Of a DNA stretch of 64,000 nt, positions 52,625 to 61,567 are shown piece by piece. Position 1 is the first letter of the stretch. Each line of letters starts with the position of its first letter. Both the position numbers and the translations under genes were made by a program. The stretch covers positions 1 to 64,000 of the forward strand of contig NZ_SDVB01000391.1 of the NCBI RefSeq assembly GCF_004137355.1, in the 5' to 3' direction. The notes beneath the pieces are model-generated. The model saw only the letters and a list, made by a program, of their open reading frames with translations. It was not told where the DNA came from and searched no databases. This stretch comes from Ciceribacter ferrooxidans (GTDB lineage Bacteria; Pseudomonadota; Alphaproteobacteria; Rhizobiales; Rhizobiaceae).

Positions 52625-52921
52625 TCAGCCGATGACGCCCATGATGTCGGCTTCCTTCATGATGAGGAGGTCGACGCCGTCGAGCTTGACTTCGGTGCCG
52701 GACCACTTGCCGAACAGGACGCGATCGCCGACCTTGACGTCGAGCGCAACGACCTTGCCGTGTTCGTCGCGGGCGCCGGGGCCGACGGCGACGATTTCGC
52801 CTTCAGCGGGCTTTTCCTTGGCGGTGTCGGGAATGATGATCCCGCCCTTGGTCTTTTCTTCGGATTCCACGCGGCGAACGACGACGCGGTCATGAAGCGG
52901 ACGGAATTTGGTGTTTGCCAT
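52625..52921 (-). CDS. groES: Co-chaperonin GroES (10 kDa)
   Basis: 98-residue lid of the GroEL chamber, with the signature [19 protein letters not shown] and the mobile loop [15 protein letters not shown]. The ATG at 52921 has GAGGGA eight nt upstream. It is the first gene of groES-groEL, preceded by a CIRCE operator and a sigma-70-type promoter. Confidence 0.98.
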   Translation of the reverse strand: MANTKFRPLHDRVVVRRVESEEKTKGGIIIPDTAKEKPAEGEIVAVGPGARDEHGKVVALDVKVGDRVLFGKWSGTEVKLDGVDLLIMKEADIMGVIG

Positions 52922-52980
52922 TGTCTAATCCCTCGATCAAATGACATCTACGGGACGGGAACCGCCCCGTAACGATATGA

Positions 52981-53007
52981 TTAGCACTCGCCTTTTGTGA
53001 GTGCTAG
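52981..53007. promoter_or_regulatory. CIRCE element (HrcA operator)
   Basis: TTAGCACTC-N9-GAGTGCTAG, the standard CIRCE inverted repeat with one change at the last base, 60 bp before groES. It lies right at the predicted transcription start, as expected for HrcA repression. Confidence 0.95.
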
Positions 53008-53014
53008 CGCGACC

Positions 53015-53043
53015 GATTTAGGGAGCGCGCCGGGGGGAGTCAA
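53015..53043 (-). promoter_or_regulatory. groES-groEL promoter
   Basis: On the minus strand TTGACT (53043-53038), a 17-bp spacer and TAAATC (53020-53015). The start would fall near 53008, at the edge of the CIRCE element. Confidence 0.65.
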
Positions 53044-53145
53044 GAACCGCTTCGAAAAAAGCGGAGCGACTTTCGAAAATGCTTTCGAAACCAGTTAATA
53101 GGGGCGGGTGAGCCGGGCCGGGATGCCCGGCTTTCTTCCTCGGCG

Positions 53146-53487
53146 TCAGATGGCAAGCCCGGCATAGGTGCCGAACTCGGCGACGATGCCGCGCTCGGCC
53201 ATGAAGGCCTTCGGGTCGAAGTCGATTGCACCATAGAACTCGGCGACCTTCGCCTTGGCGTCGGCGAGCGCCTTCTGGCTTTCCCACTCGACGATGGTGA
53301 CGAGGTGCACGGTCTCGCCGCCATCGGCGATGGCGACCTTGTTGTAGAGGCAACCGGGCAGCGTCTCGAAATAGCCGTGGATGATGGCCAGGCGATCCTC
53401 GAGTGCGAGGCGATGATCCGCGGGGCAGGTCATCCGGTCGACGCGGAAGATGGAGGTGCGGCTCTTGGTCAGGGTCATGACGTTCAT
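53146..53487 (-). CDS. Small dimeric alpha/beta-barrel (ABM-like) protein
   Basis: 113 residues with the beta-alpha-beta pattern of antibiotic-biosynthesis-monooxygenase-like barrels: RTSIFRVDRMTCP, then a helix ALEDRLAIIHGYFETLPGC, then HLVTIVEWESQKALADAKAKV. Such proteins act as small monooxygenases or ligand binders, and the assignment is by fold pattern only. The ATG at 53487 has AGGA upstream; the frame is open further upstream. It stands alone beyond the groESL promoter. Confidence 0.6.
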   Translation of the reverse strand: MNVMTLTKSRTSIFRVDRMTCPADHRLALEDRLAIIHGYFETLPGCLYNKVAIADGGETVHLVTIVEWESQKALADAKAKVAEFYGAIDFDPKAFMAERGIVAEFGTYAGLAI

Positions 53488-53708
53488 TTTCGGGGTCCTG
53501 AATATGGTTTTGCTGACAACGATGGGAGGATCCGACCTCAACCAATGTTGAGGTCAATAGGGTTCTGGAATTTTTCAAATGAGCGTGGTTGCCCCGACCG
53601 CATAATGGCTTACGCTCGGCCGCAAAGCCGCGGTCGCGTCTTCGCAAAACTGTCGGAGAAGCATGATAGGGGCTCGCCGGATCGGACGTGCACAAGGGAG
53701 GAAAAGGC

Positions 53709-55094
53709 TTGGAAGCGGCAACGGATTGGAGGGAAGGGCCGCGGCCGACATTCTCCGAGCTCGTTTCGGCCTTCGCGACGATCGGCGTCCTGAGCTTCGG
53801 CGGGCCTGCTGCACAGATCGGCCTGATGCACCGGATCGCCGTCGACGAGAAGCGGTGGATTTCCGAGGAGCGCTTCCTGCATGCACTCAACTACTGCATG
53901 CTGCTGCCGGGCCCGGAGGCGCAGCAGCTCGCAACCTATATCGGCTGGCTGCTGCACGGCGTGCGCGGCGGCATGGTCGCCGGCCTGCTCTTTGTGCTGC
54001 CCGGACTTGCCGTCATCCTCGGCCTGTCGACTGCCTACGCGCTCTATCAGGATACGACCTGGCTTGCCGGCCTGTTCTTCGGCCTGAAGGCAGCCGTGCT
54101 GGCGATCGTCGTCGAGGCGGTCATCCGCATCGGCCGCCGGGCGCTGAAGAGCCGCTTCCATCGCCTCGTCGCACTCGTCGCCTTCCTCTCGCTCTTCCTG
54201 CTTTCGGTGCCGTTCCCGCTGGTGGTGCTGCTCGCCGGTGTGGCGGGCTTTCTCGCCGCACGTGCCGGGCCGGCCGTTCCGGCCGCCATCGCTGAGGCCT
54301 TCAGCCCGGAGGATCGCCGGATGCCGGGCGGTCTCCTTTCGGGCCGCAGCCTGTTCGTGCTCCTGTTCTGGGTCGCGGTGTGGCAGGCGCCGTTGCTCCT
54401 GCTCTCGACCGGTGCCCTCGGCGGCGCCTTCTCGGCGGTCTTCGTCTTCTTCTCGAAGATGGCGCTCGTCACCTTCGGCGGCGCCTATGCCGTGCTCGCC
54501 TATGTCGCGCAGGTGGCCGTCGAAACGCACCACTGGCTGAACCCCGGCGAGATGCTCGACGGGCTGGCGCTCGCCGAGACGACGCCGGGGCCGCTGGTGC
54601 TCGTTCTCTCCTTCGTCGGCTTCCTCGCCGGCTATCGCGATCCCGGCGTGGTCGGAGCCGTTCCGGGAGGCGTGCTCGGCGCGCTGCTCGCAGCCTGGGC
54701 CACCTTCGTGCCGAGCTTCATATGGATCTTTGCCGGCGCCCCCTATATCGAACGGCTGCGCGGCAACCGGCTGCTGACCGGCGCGCTTTCGGCGATCACC
54801 GCCGCCGTGGTGGGCGTCATCCTCAATCTCGCCGTCTGGTTCGCCCTGCACGTCCTTTTCACCGAGGTTCGCCGGTTCGTGTTCTGGCGGGGCTTCGAAG
54901 GAGAGGGCCTCGACGGTGCGTCTGGTTTCTTCTCCGTCGCGGTCAGCCTGCCGGACCCGGCGACGCTCGATCCGGCGGCCCTCGCCGTCTCGCTTCTGTC
55001 GGCGCTCCTCATCTTCCGCTTCGGGGTCGGCATCGGCCGGGTGCTTGTCGTGGCGGCGGCGTTGGGGCTGGCGCTGCGGTTTTTCATTTCCTGA
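53709..55094 (+). CDS. chrA: Chromate transporter ChrA
   Basis: Two-domain (long-chain) CHR transporter of 461 residues that exports chromate. The N-terminal half has FATIGVLSFGGPAAQIGLMH and LPGPEAQQLATYIGW; the C-terminal half has TFGGAYAVLAYVAQ and ETTPGPLVLVLSFVGFLAG. I chose TTG at 53709 because GGAGG lies seven nt upstream; a GTG seven codons earlier (53688) would itself contain that site. It is transcribed alone. Confidence 0.92.
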   Translation: MEAATDWREGPRPTFSELVSAFATIGVLSFGGPAAQIGLMHRIAVDEKRWISEERFLHALNYCMLLPGPEAQQLATYIGWLLHGVRGGMVAGLLFVLPGLAVILGLSTAYALYQDTTWLAGLFFGLKAAVLAIVVEAVIRIGRRALKSRFHRLVALVAFLSLFLLSVPFPLVVLLAGVAGFLAARAGPAVPAAIAEAFSPEDRRMPGGLLSGRSLFVLLFWVAVWQAPLLLLSTGALGGAFSAVFVFFSKMALVTFGGAYAVLAYVAQVAVETHHWLNPGEMLDGLALAETTPGPLVLVLSFVGFLAGYRDPGVVGAVPGGVLGALLAAWATFVPSFIWIFAGAPYIERLRGNRLLTGALSAITAAVVGVILNLAVWFALHVLFTEVRRFVFWRGFEGEGLDGASGFFSVAVSLPDPATLDPAALAVSLLSALLIFRFGVGIGRVLVVAAALGLALRFFIS

Positions 55095-55214
55095 GTGCCG
55101 GCTTGAACAACGGTCCCCTCGGGCATATTTCCGCAGACGGCTGCAAATCCCCTTGCCTTGCCGGCTCTCCTTTGCGATGTCAGCCGGGACCATTTTCCAT
55201 GACAGGACCGAGGA

Positions 55215-56066
55215 ATGCCCGAACACATTTCCAGCTTGAGCGACGTCAGCGACCGTTACGACGTGATCCTCTGCGACGTATGGGGCGTGCTGCACAACGG
55301 CGTCGACGCCTTTCCCTCGGCCTCGGAAGCACTGACGGAGGCACGCGGGAAGGGCTTGTCCGTCGTGCTGATCACCAATTCCCCGCGTCCGTCGCCCGGC
55401 GTCATCAGCCAGCTGAAGACCATCGGCGTCGCCGACACCGCCTATGACCGGATCATCACCTCCGGTGACGTCACCCGCAAGCTGATCGCCGAGGGCCCGT
55501 CGAAGGTCTTCTTTCTCGGCCCGGATCGTGATCTCTCGCTCCTCGACGGACTTCATGTCGAGGCGGTCGCACAGGACGCCGCCGAAGCGATCGTCTGCAC
55601 CGGCTTCTTCGACGACGAAACCGAGGTGCCGGAAGACTATCACGACATGCTGACGGCCTTCTCCGCCCGTGGGATCCCGCTCATCTGCGCCAACCCGGAC
55701 CTGATCGTCGAGCGCGGGGCGCGGATGATCCCCTGCGCCGGCGCGGTCGCCGCCTATTACGAGCAGCTCGGCGGCACGACGCGGATCGCCGGCAAGCCGC
55801 ACCGCCCGATCTACGAAGCCGCCCTTGCCGCCGCCCGCGAGCAGCGCGGCGCCGATTTCCCGATCTCGCGCGTTCTGGCGATCGGCGACGGCCTGCCGAC
55901 CGACGTGCGCGGCGCACTCGATGCCGGACTTGATCTCCTCTATGTGAGCGGCGGCATCCATGCCACCGAATACACCGTCAGCGGCCGCACCGACGAGGCG
56001 ATCCTGAAGGCCTACCTCGCCCGCGAGAAGGTGGCGCCGAAATGGTGGATGCAGAGGCTCGCCTGA
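55215..56066 (+). CDS. HAD-IIA family hydrolase (TIGR01459-like)
   Basis: 283-residue NagD-like phosphatase. Motif I is ILCDVWGVLHNGV, motif II ITNSPRPS, the conserved Lys is in IAGKPHRPIYEAA and motif IV IGDGLPTDVRGALDAG. The cap domain lies between motifs II and III. The subgroup is common in alphaproteobacteria with unknown substrate. It lies upstream of ribF and is separated from it by a RIME-type repeat. Confidence 0.88.
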   Translation: MPEHISSLSDVSDRYDVILCDVWGVLHNGVDAFPSASEALTEARGKGLSVVLITNSPRPSPGVISQLKTIGVADTAYDRIITSGDVTRKLIAEGPSKVFFLGPDRDLSLLDGLHVEAVAQDAAEAIVCTGFFDDETEVPEDYHDMLTAFSARGIPLICANPDLIVERGARMIPCAGAVAAYYEQLGGTTRIAGKPHRPIYEAALAAAREQRGADFPISRVLAIGDGLPTDVRGALDAGLDLLYVSGGIHATEYTVSGRTDEAILKAYLAREKVAPKWWMQRLA

Positions 56067-56103
56067 GCGGACGGTTCGCGTGACGATGAGCAGCACGGAT
56101 TAC

Positions 56104-56226
56104 ACCCCCCTCTGCCCTGCCGGGCATCTCCCCCACAAGGGGGGAGATCAATCCGCGGTGATCGCCGCGCACTCCCTCCGCTCTCCCCCCTTGTGGGGGA
56201 GATGTCACGAAGTGACAGAGGGGGGT
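56104..56226. repeat. RIME-type palindromic repeat, copy 2
   Basis: 123-bp unit of the same length and near-identical sequence to 47049-47171, with the same ACCCCCCTCTG and CAGAGGGGGGT ends and two inner palindromes. It lies 44 bp before ribF. Confidence 0.85.
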
Positions 56227-56270
56227 GAAGCTCAAAGCCTCTCGTTGTCCGTCGCGCCTGGAGTCGAGCC

Positions 56271-57251
56271 ATGACCGTCTTTCACCGCAACGAGAAGAAG
56301 AAGCCCCTGCCGGAGAAGCTGAAGGGCGGCGTAATCGCCATCGGCAATTTCGACGGCGTGCATCGCGGCCATCAGAGCGTCTTGAGCCGCGCGCTCGAGC
56401 TGGCGAAGAGCCGCCACGTGCCGGCGCTGGTGCTGACGTTCGAGCCACATCCGCGCACCGTGTTCAACCCGGAGAAACCGGTCTTCCGGCTGACGCCCGC
56501 GCCGCTGCGCGCCCGTATCCTCGAAGCCATGGGCTTCCACTCGGTCATCGAATATCCCTTCGACCGCGAGTTTTCCCAGCGTTCCGCCGACGATTTCGTG
56601 CACTCGATCCTGATCGGCTGGCTCGGTGCGAGCGAGGTCGTGACCGGCTTCGACTTCCATTTCGGCAAGGGCAGGGAAGGCGGCCCGGCCTTCCTGATGG
56701 AGGCGGGACGGACGAACGGTTTCGGCGTCACCCTGATCGATGCCTTCCGCGACGAGAACGCCGAAGTCGTCTCCTCGAGCCGCATCCGCGCCCGCCTCGG
56801 CGAGGGGGACGTCTCTGAGGCGGCGGGCCTCCTCGGCTACCGCTACACCGTCGAGGCCGAGGTGATCGGCGGCCAGAAGCTCGGCCGCACCCTCGGCTAT
56901 CCGACCGCCAACATGGCGCTGCCGCCGGAAACGGAACTGAAACCCGGCATCTATGCCGTTCGCCTGCGCCGCGCCGACGGTTCGCTGCACGACGGCGTGG
57001 CGAGTTTCGGCTACCGCCCCACCGTCACCGAGAACGGCGCGGCTCTGCTCGAAACCTTCGTCTTCGACTTCTCCGCCGATCTCTACGGCGAGGTCTGCTC
57101 CGTCTCCTTCTTCGGGCGCCTCCGGGACGAACTGAAGTTCGCCGGCCTCGAACCGCTGGTGGCGCAGATCCGCCGCGACGAGGAGGAGGCGCGGGCGCTG
57201 CTTGCCGGCGTCCAGCCGATCAGCGCGCTCGACCGCAAGATCGCGTTCTGA
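56271..57251 (+). CDS. ribF: Bifunctional riboflavin kinase/FAD synthetase
   Basis: Phosphorylates riboflavin to FMN and adenylylates FMN to FAD, 326 residues. The N-terminal adenylyltransferase domain has IGNFDGVHRGHQ and the SSSRIRARL motif; the C-terminal flavokinase domain has GRTLGYPTANM and FGYRPTV. The ATG at 56271 follows the repeat element. It is not preceded by an FMN riboswitch that I can see. Confidence 0.96.
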   Translation: MTVFHRNEKKKPLPEKLKGGVIAIGNFDGVHRGHQSVLSRALELAKSRHVPALVLTFEPHPRTVFNPEKPVFRLTPAPLRARILEAMGFHSVIEYPFDREFSQRSADDFVHSILIGWLGASEVVTGFDFHFGKGREGGPAFLMEAGRTNGFGVTLIDAFRDENAEVVSSSRIRARLGEGDVSEAAGLLGYRYTVEAEVIGGQKLGRTLGYPTANMALPPETELKPGIYAVRLRRADGSLHDGVASFGYRPTVTENGAALLETFVFDFSADLYGEVCSVSFFGRLRDELKFAGLEPLVAQIRRDEEEARALLAGVQPISALDRKIAF

Positions 57252-57293
57252 AATCGCTTCTTTTCTTCGCTTTGCCCGGGAGCCGCAAAAGCG

Positions 57294-57314
57294 TTTCCGC
57301 CTGAACGGCGGAAA
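57294..57314. terminator. Hairpin after ribF
   Basis: TTTCCGCC, 5-nt loop, GGCGGAAA, 43 bp past the ribF stop; 8-bp perfect stem with no T-run. Confidence 0.45.
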
Positions 57315-57315
57315 T

Positions 57316-57333
57316 ATAAGGAAATTTCTATAT
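57316..57333. promoter_or_regulatory. AT-rich imperfect palindrome upstream of the YeeE/YedE pair
   Basis: ATA-N2-GAAATTTC-N2-TAT in an otherwise GC-rich gap, 60 bp before the first transporter gene. It could be an operator for a sulfide/persulfide-responsive ArsR-type repressor, which often controls such genes, but no such gene is in the window. Confidence 0.35.
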
Positions 57334-57393
57334 CACGGCCGCCGCGGCCGATAGACTCCGACCAATCCCGCCGCGCTTTCCAGGATCGACCGC

Positions 57394-57810
57394 ATGACCG
57401 AATTCACCCCCTTTCTCTCCTTTGCCGGAGGCCTGCTGATCGGCCTTGCCGCCGTGCTGCTGATGGCGTTCTGGGGGCGGATCGCCGGCATGTCGGCGAT
57501 CGTCATCGGTGTCGTGCCGCCGCTTTCCGCCGACTGGGGCTGGCGGGCCGCCTTCCTTGCCGGCGCGATCGGCGCGCCGGCGCTTTTGCAGGCGACCGGT
57601 CACACGGTGAGCTTCTCGGCGCCGCTCTCGCTTGCCGCCCTCGTCGTCGGCGGTGTGGTGACGGGCCTCGGCGTCACCTTCGGCTCCGGCTGCACCTCAG
57701 GCCACGGCGTCTGCGGGCTGGCAAGGCTTTCGCCGCGCTCGATCGCAGCGACGGCGAGCTTCATGGCCGCCGCCTTCGTCACCGTCTTCCTGCTCCGGCA
57801 CGTATTCTGA
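57394..57810 (+). CDS. YeeE/YedE family sulfur transporter, first half
   Basis: 138 residues, four hydrophobic segments, with the family motifs GGLLIGLAAVLLMAFWGRIAG and GLGVTFGSGCTSGHGVCGLARL; the Cys in GSGCTSGHG is a likely thiosulfate/sulfide contact in this family. It pairs with the next gene 11 bp downstream to make the two halves of a YeeE/YedE transporter. In other proteobacteria such pairs accompany sulfur dioxygenase or persulfide genes, which are absent here. Confidence 0.9.
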   Translation: MTEFTPFLSFAGGLLIGLAAVLLMAFWGRIAGMSAIVIGVVPPLSADWGWRAAFLAGAIGAPALLQATGHTVSFSAPLSLAALVVGGVVTGLGVTFGSGCTSGHGVCGLARLSPRSIAATASFMAAAFVTVFLLRHVF

Positions 57811-57821
57811 GGATCGCCGCC

Positions 57822-58265
57822 ATGAAATATCTCGCCGCACTCCTCATCGGCGCCGTCTTCGGCCTCGGCATCGTGCTTTCCGGCATGGCCGACCCGTCCA
57901 AGGTCATGAACTTCTTCGACATCGCCGGTACCTGGGACCCGAGCCTCGCCTTCGTCATGGCGGGGGCTCTCCTCGTCACCGCTCCCGGCTATGCGGTCCT
58001 GCAGCGCCGGCGCAAGAAGCCGGTCTTCGACGCGCGCTTCCATATCCCGGCCCGCGGCCGTATCGACGGGCGGCTGATCGGCGGCTCCGTCCTCTTCGGC
58101 ATCGGCTGGGGGATCGCCGGTTTCTGCCCCGGTGGTTCCATTCCGGCGCTCGGCCTCGGCCATCGGGAAGCCTACATTTTCCTTGCCGCGATGGTCGCCG
58201 GCATGCTGATTGCGCGCCGTCTCCTCGACATGAAGGTCTTCACGCTCGCCGAGCGGCCGGCGTGA
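57822..58265 (+). CDS. YeeE/YedE family sulfur transporter, second half (DUF6691-like)
   Basis: 147 residues, four hydrophobic segments, with the second-half motifs LGIVLSGMADPSKVMNFFD and GIGWGIAGFCPGGSIPALG, again with a conserved Cys. It starts 11 bp after its partner, so both are made from one mRNA. The two short proteins together equal a full-length YeeE. Confidence 0.9.
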   Translation: MKYLAALLIGAVFGLGIVLSGMADPSKVMNFFDIAGTWDPSLAFVMAGALLVTAPGYAVLQRRRKKPVFDARFHIPARGRIDGRLIGGSVLFGIGWGIAGFCPGGSIPALGLGHREAYIFLAAMVAGMLIARRLLDMKVFTLAERPA

Positions 58266-58323
58266 AGCATTTGCCACGGCGGGCCTCTTCCTTTTCTCGG
58301 CAAAAACGCTTAAACAGCGCCCC

Positions 58324-58386
58324 ATGACCAGGGTACGGCTGACCATGTCCCTTCGAATTATTGGCCCGGCCTTCCGCGCGCTTTGA
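58324..58386 (+). CDS. ileS leader peptide
   Basis: 20-codon frame [20 protein letters not shown]. Codons 12 and 13 are tandem ATT isoleucine codons, rare in this GC-rich context where ATC dominates. It is followed by a terminator hairpin and then ileS. A second ATG at 58345 could also start it. No strong ribosome binding site is visible, so the exact start is uncertain; the role is inferred from position and the downstream structure. Confidence 0.55.
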   Translation: MTRVRLTMSLRIIGPAFRAL

Positions 58387-58434
58387 AAGCTGCCGGAGGG
58401 TCCGGGTTTTCGGCGCTTGCAAAAGCGCCTTTTT
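58363..58434 (+). promoter_or_regulatory. Transcription attenuator of ileS
   Basis: Four segments: 1 CCGGC (58366-58370, inside the leader frame just after the Ile codons); 2 AAGC-T-GCCGG (58387-58396); 3 GGCGCTT (58412-58418); 4 AAGCGCC then TTTTT (58423-58434). 3:4 is an intrinsic terminator with a GCAA loop. 2:3 pairs over seven bp with one bulge and excludes it. 1:2 pairs CCGGC/GCCGG. Stalling at the Ile codons would favour 2:3. Confidence 0.6.
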
Positions 58435-58498
58435 CGTTTCCGCCTTTTCCAGGAACTTGGCGCCGCCCTTTGCCGGCGCATCTCTCGATGGCAAGATC

Positions 58499-61426
58499 AT
58501 GACCGATACCGCAGAAAAGCAAGACTATTCCTCGACCCTCTACCTTCCCCAGACCGAATTCCCGATGCGTGCAGGCCTGCCGCAGAAGGAGCCGGAAATG
58601 GTGGCGCGCTGGCAGGAAATGGGCCTCTACAAGAAGCTCCGCGCCTCCGCCGCCGGCCGCGAGAAGTTCGTCCTCCACGACGGCCCGCCCTATGCCAACG
58701 GCAACATCCATATCGGTCACGCGCTCAACAAGATCCTGAAGGACGTCATCACCCGCTCGTTCCAGATGCGCGGCTACGACGCCAATTACGTTCCGGGCTG
58801 GGACTGCCATGGCCTGCCGATCGAATGGAAGATCGAGGAAGAGAACTACCGCGCGAAGGGCAAGGAAAAGCCGGATCTCAAGCAGCCCTCGGCGATGATC
58901 GAATTCCGCAAGGAATGCCGCGCCTATGCCGAAAAGTGGATCGGCGTGCAGTCCGGTGAGTTCAAGCGGCTCGGCATCGAGGGCGATTTCGAAAACCCGT
59001 ATACGACGATGAACTTCCACGCCGAAGCGCGCATCGCCGGCGAGCTTCTGAAATTCGCCACCTCCGGCCAGCTCTACCGCGGCTCGAAGCCGGTCATGTG
59101 GTCGGTGGTCGAGCGCACGGCGCTCGCCGAAGCGGAAGTCGAGTATCACGAGGTCGAGAGCGACACGATCTGGGTCAAGTTCCCGGTGCAGCATGCCGGC
59201 GAACGGTCGGGCGACCTTCTCCACACCTTCGTCGTCATCTGGACCACCACGCCCTGGACCATCCCGGGCAACCGCGCGATCTCGTTCTCCTCGCGCTTCC
59301 CCTACGGTCTCTACGAGGTGACGGCCGCGCAGAACGACTTCGGTCCGCAGCCCGGCGAAAAGCTCATCTTCGCGACCCGCCTCGCCGAGGAGTGCGCCGC
59401 CAAGGCCAAGGTGACGCTGAAGCTCGTCCGTGACGTCGAAGGCGATGAACTTTCGACCGTCATCTGCGCACATCCGCTCGAAGCCCTCGGCTACACCTTC
59501 CAGGTTCCGCTTCTCGACGGCGACCACGTCACGGACGATGCCGGTACCGGCTTCGTGCACACCGCGCCGTCCCACGGTCGCGAGGACTTTGACGCCTGGA
59601 TGGACAATGTTCGGGCGCTGGAAGCCCGCGGCATCTCGACGAAGATCCCGTTCACGGTCGGTGATGACGGCTACTACACCGATGAAGCGCCCGGCTTCGG
59701 TCCCTCGGCCGAAGGCGGCCCCGCCCGCGTCATGGACGACAACGGCAAGAAGGGCGACGCCAACAAGCGCGTCATCGAGGCGCTGATCGCGGCGAACCAC
59801 CTCTTCGCCCGCGGCCGCATCAAGCACGACTATCCGCATTCCTGGCGCTCCAAGAAGCCGGTCATCTTCCGCAACACGCCGCAATGGTTCGTGTATATGG
59901 ACAAGGACCTCGGCGACGGCTCGACGCTGCGCTCGCGGGCACTCGGGGCGATCGACGAAACCCGCTTCGTTCCGGCCATGGGCCAGAACCGCCTTCGCGG
60001 CATGATCGAGCAGCGTCCGGACTGGGTGCTGTCGCGCCAGCGCGCCTGGGGCGTGCCGATCTGCGTCTTCGCCGACAAGGACGGGAACGTGCTGGTCGAT
60101 GACGAGGTCAACGCCCGCATCCTCGACGCCTTCGAGAAGGAAGGCGCCGATGCCTGGTTCGCGCCGGGTGCCAAGGAGCGCTTCCTCGGCAACGCCCACA
60201 ATCCGGACATCTGGAACCAGGTCATGGACATCCTCGATGTCTGGTTTGACTCCGGTTGCACCCACGCCTTCACGCTGGAGGACCGCCCGGATCTGAAATG
60301 GCCGGCCGACGTCTATCTCGAAGGTTCGGACCAGCATCGCGGCTGGTTCCATTCGTCCCTGCTCGAAAGCTGCGGCACGCGCGGCCGTGCGCCCTATAAC
60401 GCCGTCATCACCCATGGCTTCACCATGGCCGAAGACGGCCGCAAGATGTCGAAGTCGCTCGGCAACCAGGTCTTCCCGCAGGACGTGATGAAGGAATCGG
60501 GCGCCGACATCCTGCGCCTCTGGGTCATGACCACCGACTATTGGGAAGACCAGCGCCTCGGCAAGTCGATCATCCAGACCAACATCGACGCCTATCGCAA
60601 GCTCAGAAACACCATCCGCTGGATGCTCGGCACGCTCGCCCACGACAAGGGCGAGGAGATCGCCTATGCCGACATGCCGGAACTCGAAAAGCTGATGCTG
60701 CATCGCCTCGCCGAGCTCGACAAGGTGGTGCGCGAAGGCTACGACGCCTTCGATTTCAAGAAGATCACTCGCTCGCTGATCGACTTCTCCAACATCGAGC
60801 TGTCGGCCTTCTACTTCGACGTCCGCAAGGATGCGCTCTATTGCGACGCGCCGTCCTCGCTGCGCCGCCGTGCATCGCTCGCGGTCATCCGCAAGCTCTT
60901 CGACTGCCTCGTCACCTGGATGGCGCCGATGCTGCCCTTCACCACCGAGGAAGCCTGGCTGTCGCGCAATCCGCAGGCGGCGTCGGTGCATCTCGAACAG
61001 TTCCCGGAAATCCCGGCCGAATGGCTGAACCCGGCGCTCGACGAGAAGTGGGGCAAGATCCGGCAGGTTCGTACCGTCGTCACCGGCGCGCTGGAGATCG
61101 AGCGCAAGGACAAGCGCATCGGCTCCTCGCTCGAAGCGGCCCCGGTCGTCCATGTCGGCGATCCGGCGCTCTTTCAGGCGCTCGAAGGCCAGGACTTCGC
61201 CGAAATCTGCATCACATCCGATATCGCGGTCGTTGCCGACGAGGGACCGGCGGACGCCTTCCGCCTGCCGGAAGTCGGCAAGGTTTCGGTCGAGCCGAAG
61301 CTCGCCGAGGGCCGCAAGTGCGCCCGCTCCTGGCGCATCACAACGGATGTCGGGTCCGATCCGGACTACCCGGATGTCTCTGCCCGCGATGCCGCTGCCC
61401 TGCGCGAGCTTGCTGCGCTGCGTTAA
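58499..61426 (+). CDS. ileS: Isoleucyl-tRNA synthetase
   Basis: Class Ia synthetase charging tRNA-Ile, 975 residues. The HIGH motif is in [15 protein letters not shown] at about residue 70, the KMSKS motif in [11 protein letters not shown] at about 649, and the CP1 editing domain lies between ([29 protein letters not shown]). The anticodon-binding domain follows. The C-terminal zinc Cys cluster seen in E. coli IleRS is not evident. The ATG at 58499 begins [11 protein letters not shown]. It is preceded by a leader peptide and terminator, pointing to control by isoleucine supply. Confidence 0.97.
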   Translation: MTDTAEKQDYSSTLYLPQTEFPMRAGLPQKEPEMVARWQEMGLYKKLRASAAGREKFVLHDGPPYANGNIHIGHALNKILKDVITRSFQMRGYDANYVPGWDCHGLPIEWKIEEENYRAKGKEKPDLKQPSAMIEFRKECRAYAEKWIGVQSGEFKRLGIEGDFENPYTTMNFHAEARIAGELLKFATSGQLYRGSKPVMWSVVERTALAEAEVEYHEVESDTIWVKFPVQHAGERSGDLLHTFVVIWTTTPWTIPGNRAISFSSRFPYGLYEVTAAQNDFGPQPGEKLIFATRLAEECAAKAKVTLKLVRDVEGDELSTVICAHPLEALGYTFQVPLLDGDHVTDDAGTGFVHTAPSHGREDFDAWMDNVRALEARGISTKIPFTVGDDGYYTDEAPGFGPSAEGGPARVMDDNGKKGDANKRVIEALIAANHLFARGRIKHDYPHSWRSKKPVIFRNTPQWFVYMDKDLGDGSTLRSRALGAIDETRFVPAMGQNRLRGMIEQRPDWVLSRQRAWGVPICVFADKDGNVLVDDEVNARILDAFEKEGADAWFAPGAKERFLGNAHNPDIWNQVMDILDVWFDSGCTHAFTLEDRPDLKWPADVYLEGSDQHRGWFHSSLLESCGTRGRAPYNAVITHGFTMAEDGRKMSKSLGNQVFPQDVMKESGADILRLWVMTTDYWEDQRLGKSIIQTNIDAYRKLRNTIRWMLGTLAHDKGEEIAYADMPELEKLMLHRLAELDKVVREGYDAFDFKKITRSLIDFSNIELSAFYFDVRKDALYCDAPSSLRRRASLAVIRKLFDCLVTWMAPMLPFTTEEAWLSRNPQAASVHLEQFPEIPAEWLNPALDEKWGKIRQVRTVVTGALEIERKDKRIGSSLEAAPVVHVGDPALFQALEGQDFAEICITSDIAVVADEGPADAFRLPEVGKVSVEPKLAEGRKCARSWRITTDVGSDPDYPDVSARDAAALRELAALR

Positions 61427-61433
61427 GCAAAAG

Positions 61434-61471
61434 TTACCGGGTGATTTGCGCTTTTGCCTGTCATCCGGTAA
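61434..61471. terminator. Hairpin after ileS
   Basis: TTACCGGGTGA, 16-nt loop, TCATCCGGTAA: 11-bp stem with one mismatch, 7 bp past the ileS stop. Confidence 0.4.
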
Positions 61472-61567
61472 AACCTGCCTGAAATTGGCCGAAATCCTCG
61501 TTCAGGCGAAGGTTGAATGGGTATTGCCGGCCGGATAGACTGTGCCGGCGAGGCTGGAAGGGCGTTT

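Noticed and set aside
58266-58498. T-box riboswitch before ileS
   Set aside because: No T-box sequence or specifier-loop structure is visible, and the leader peptide with a terminator explains the region better.
58358-61153. Very long open frame on the minus strand opposite ileS
   Set aside because: It mirrors the codon pattern of ileS in a GC-rich gene; its translation has no domain and no ribosome binding site.
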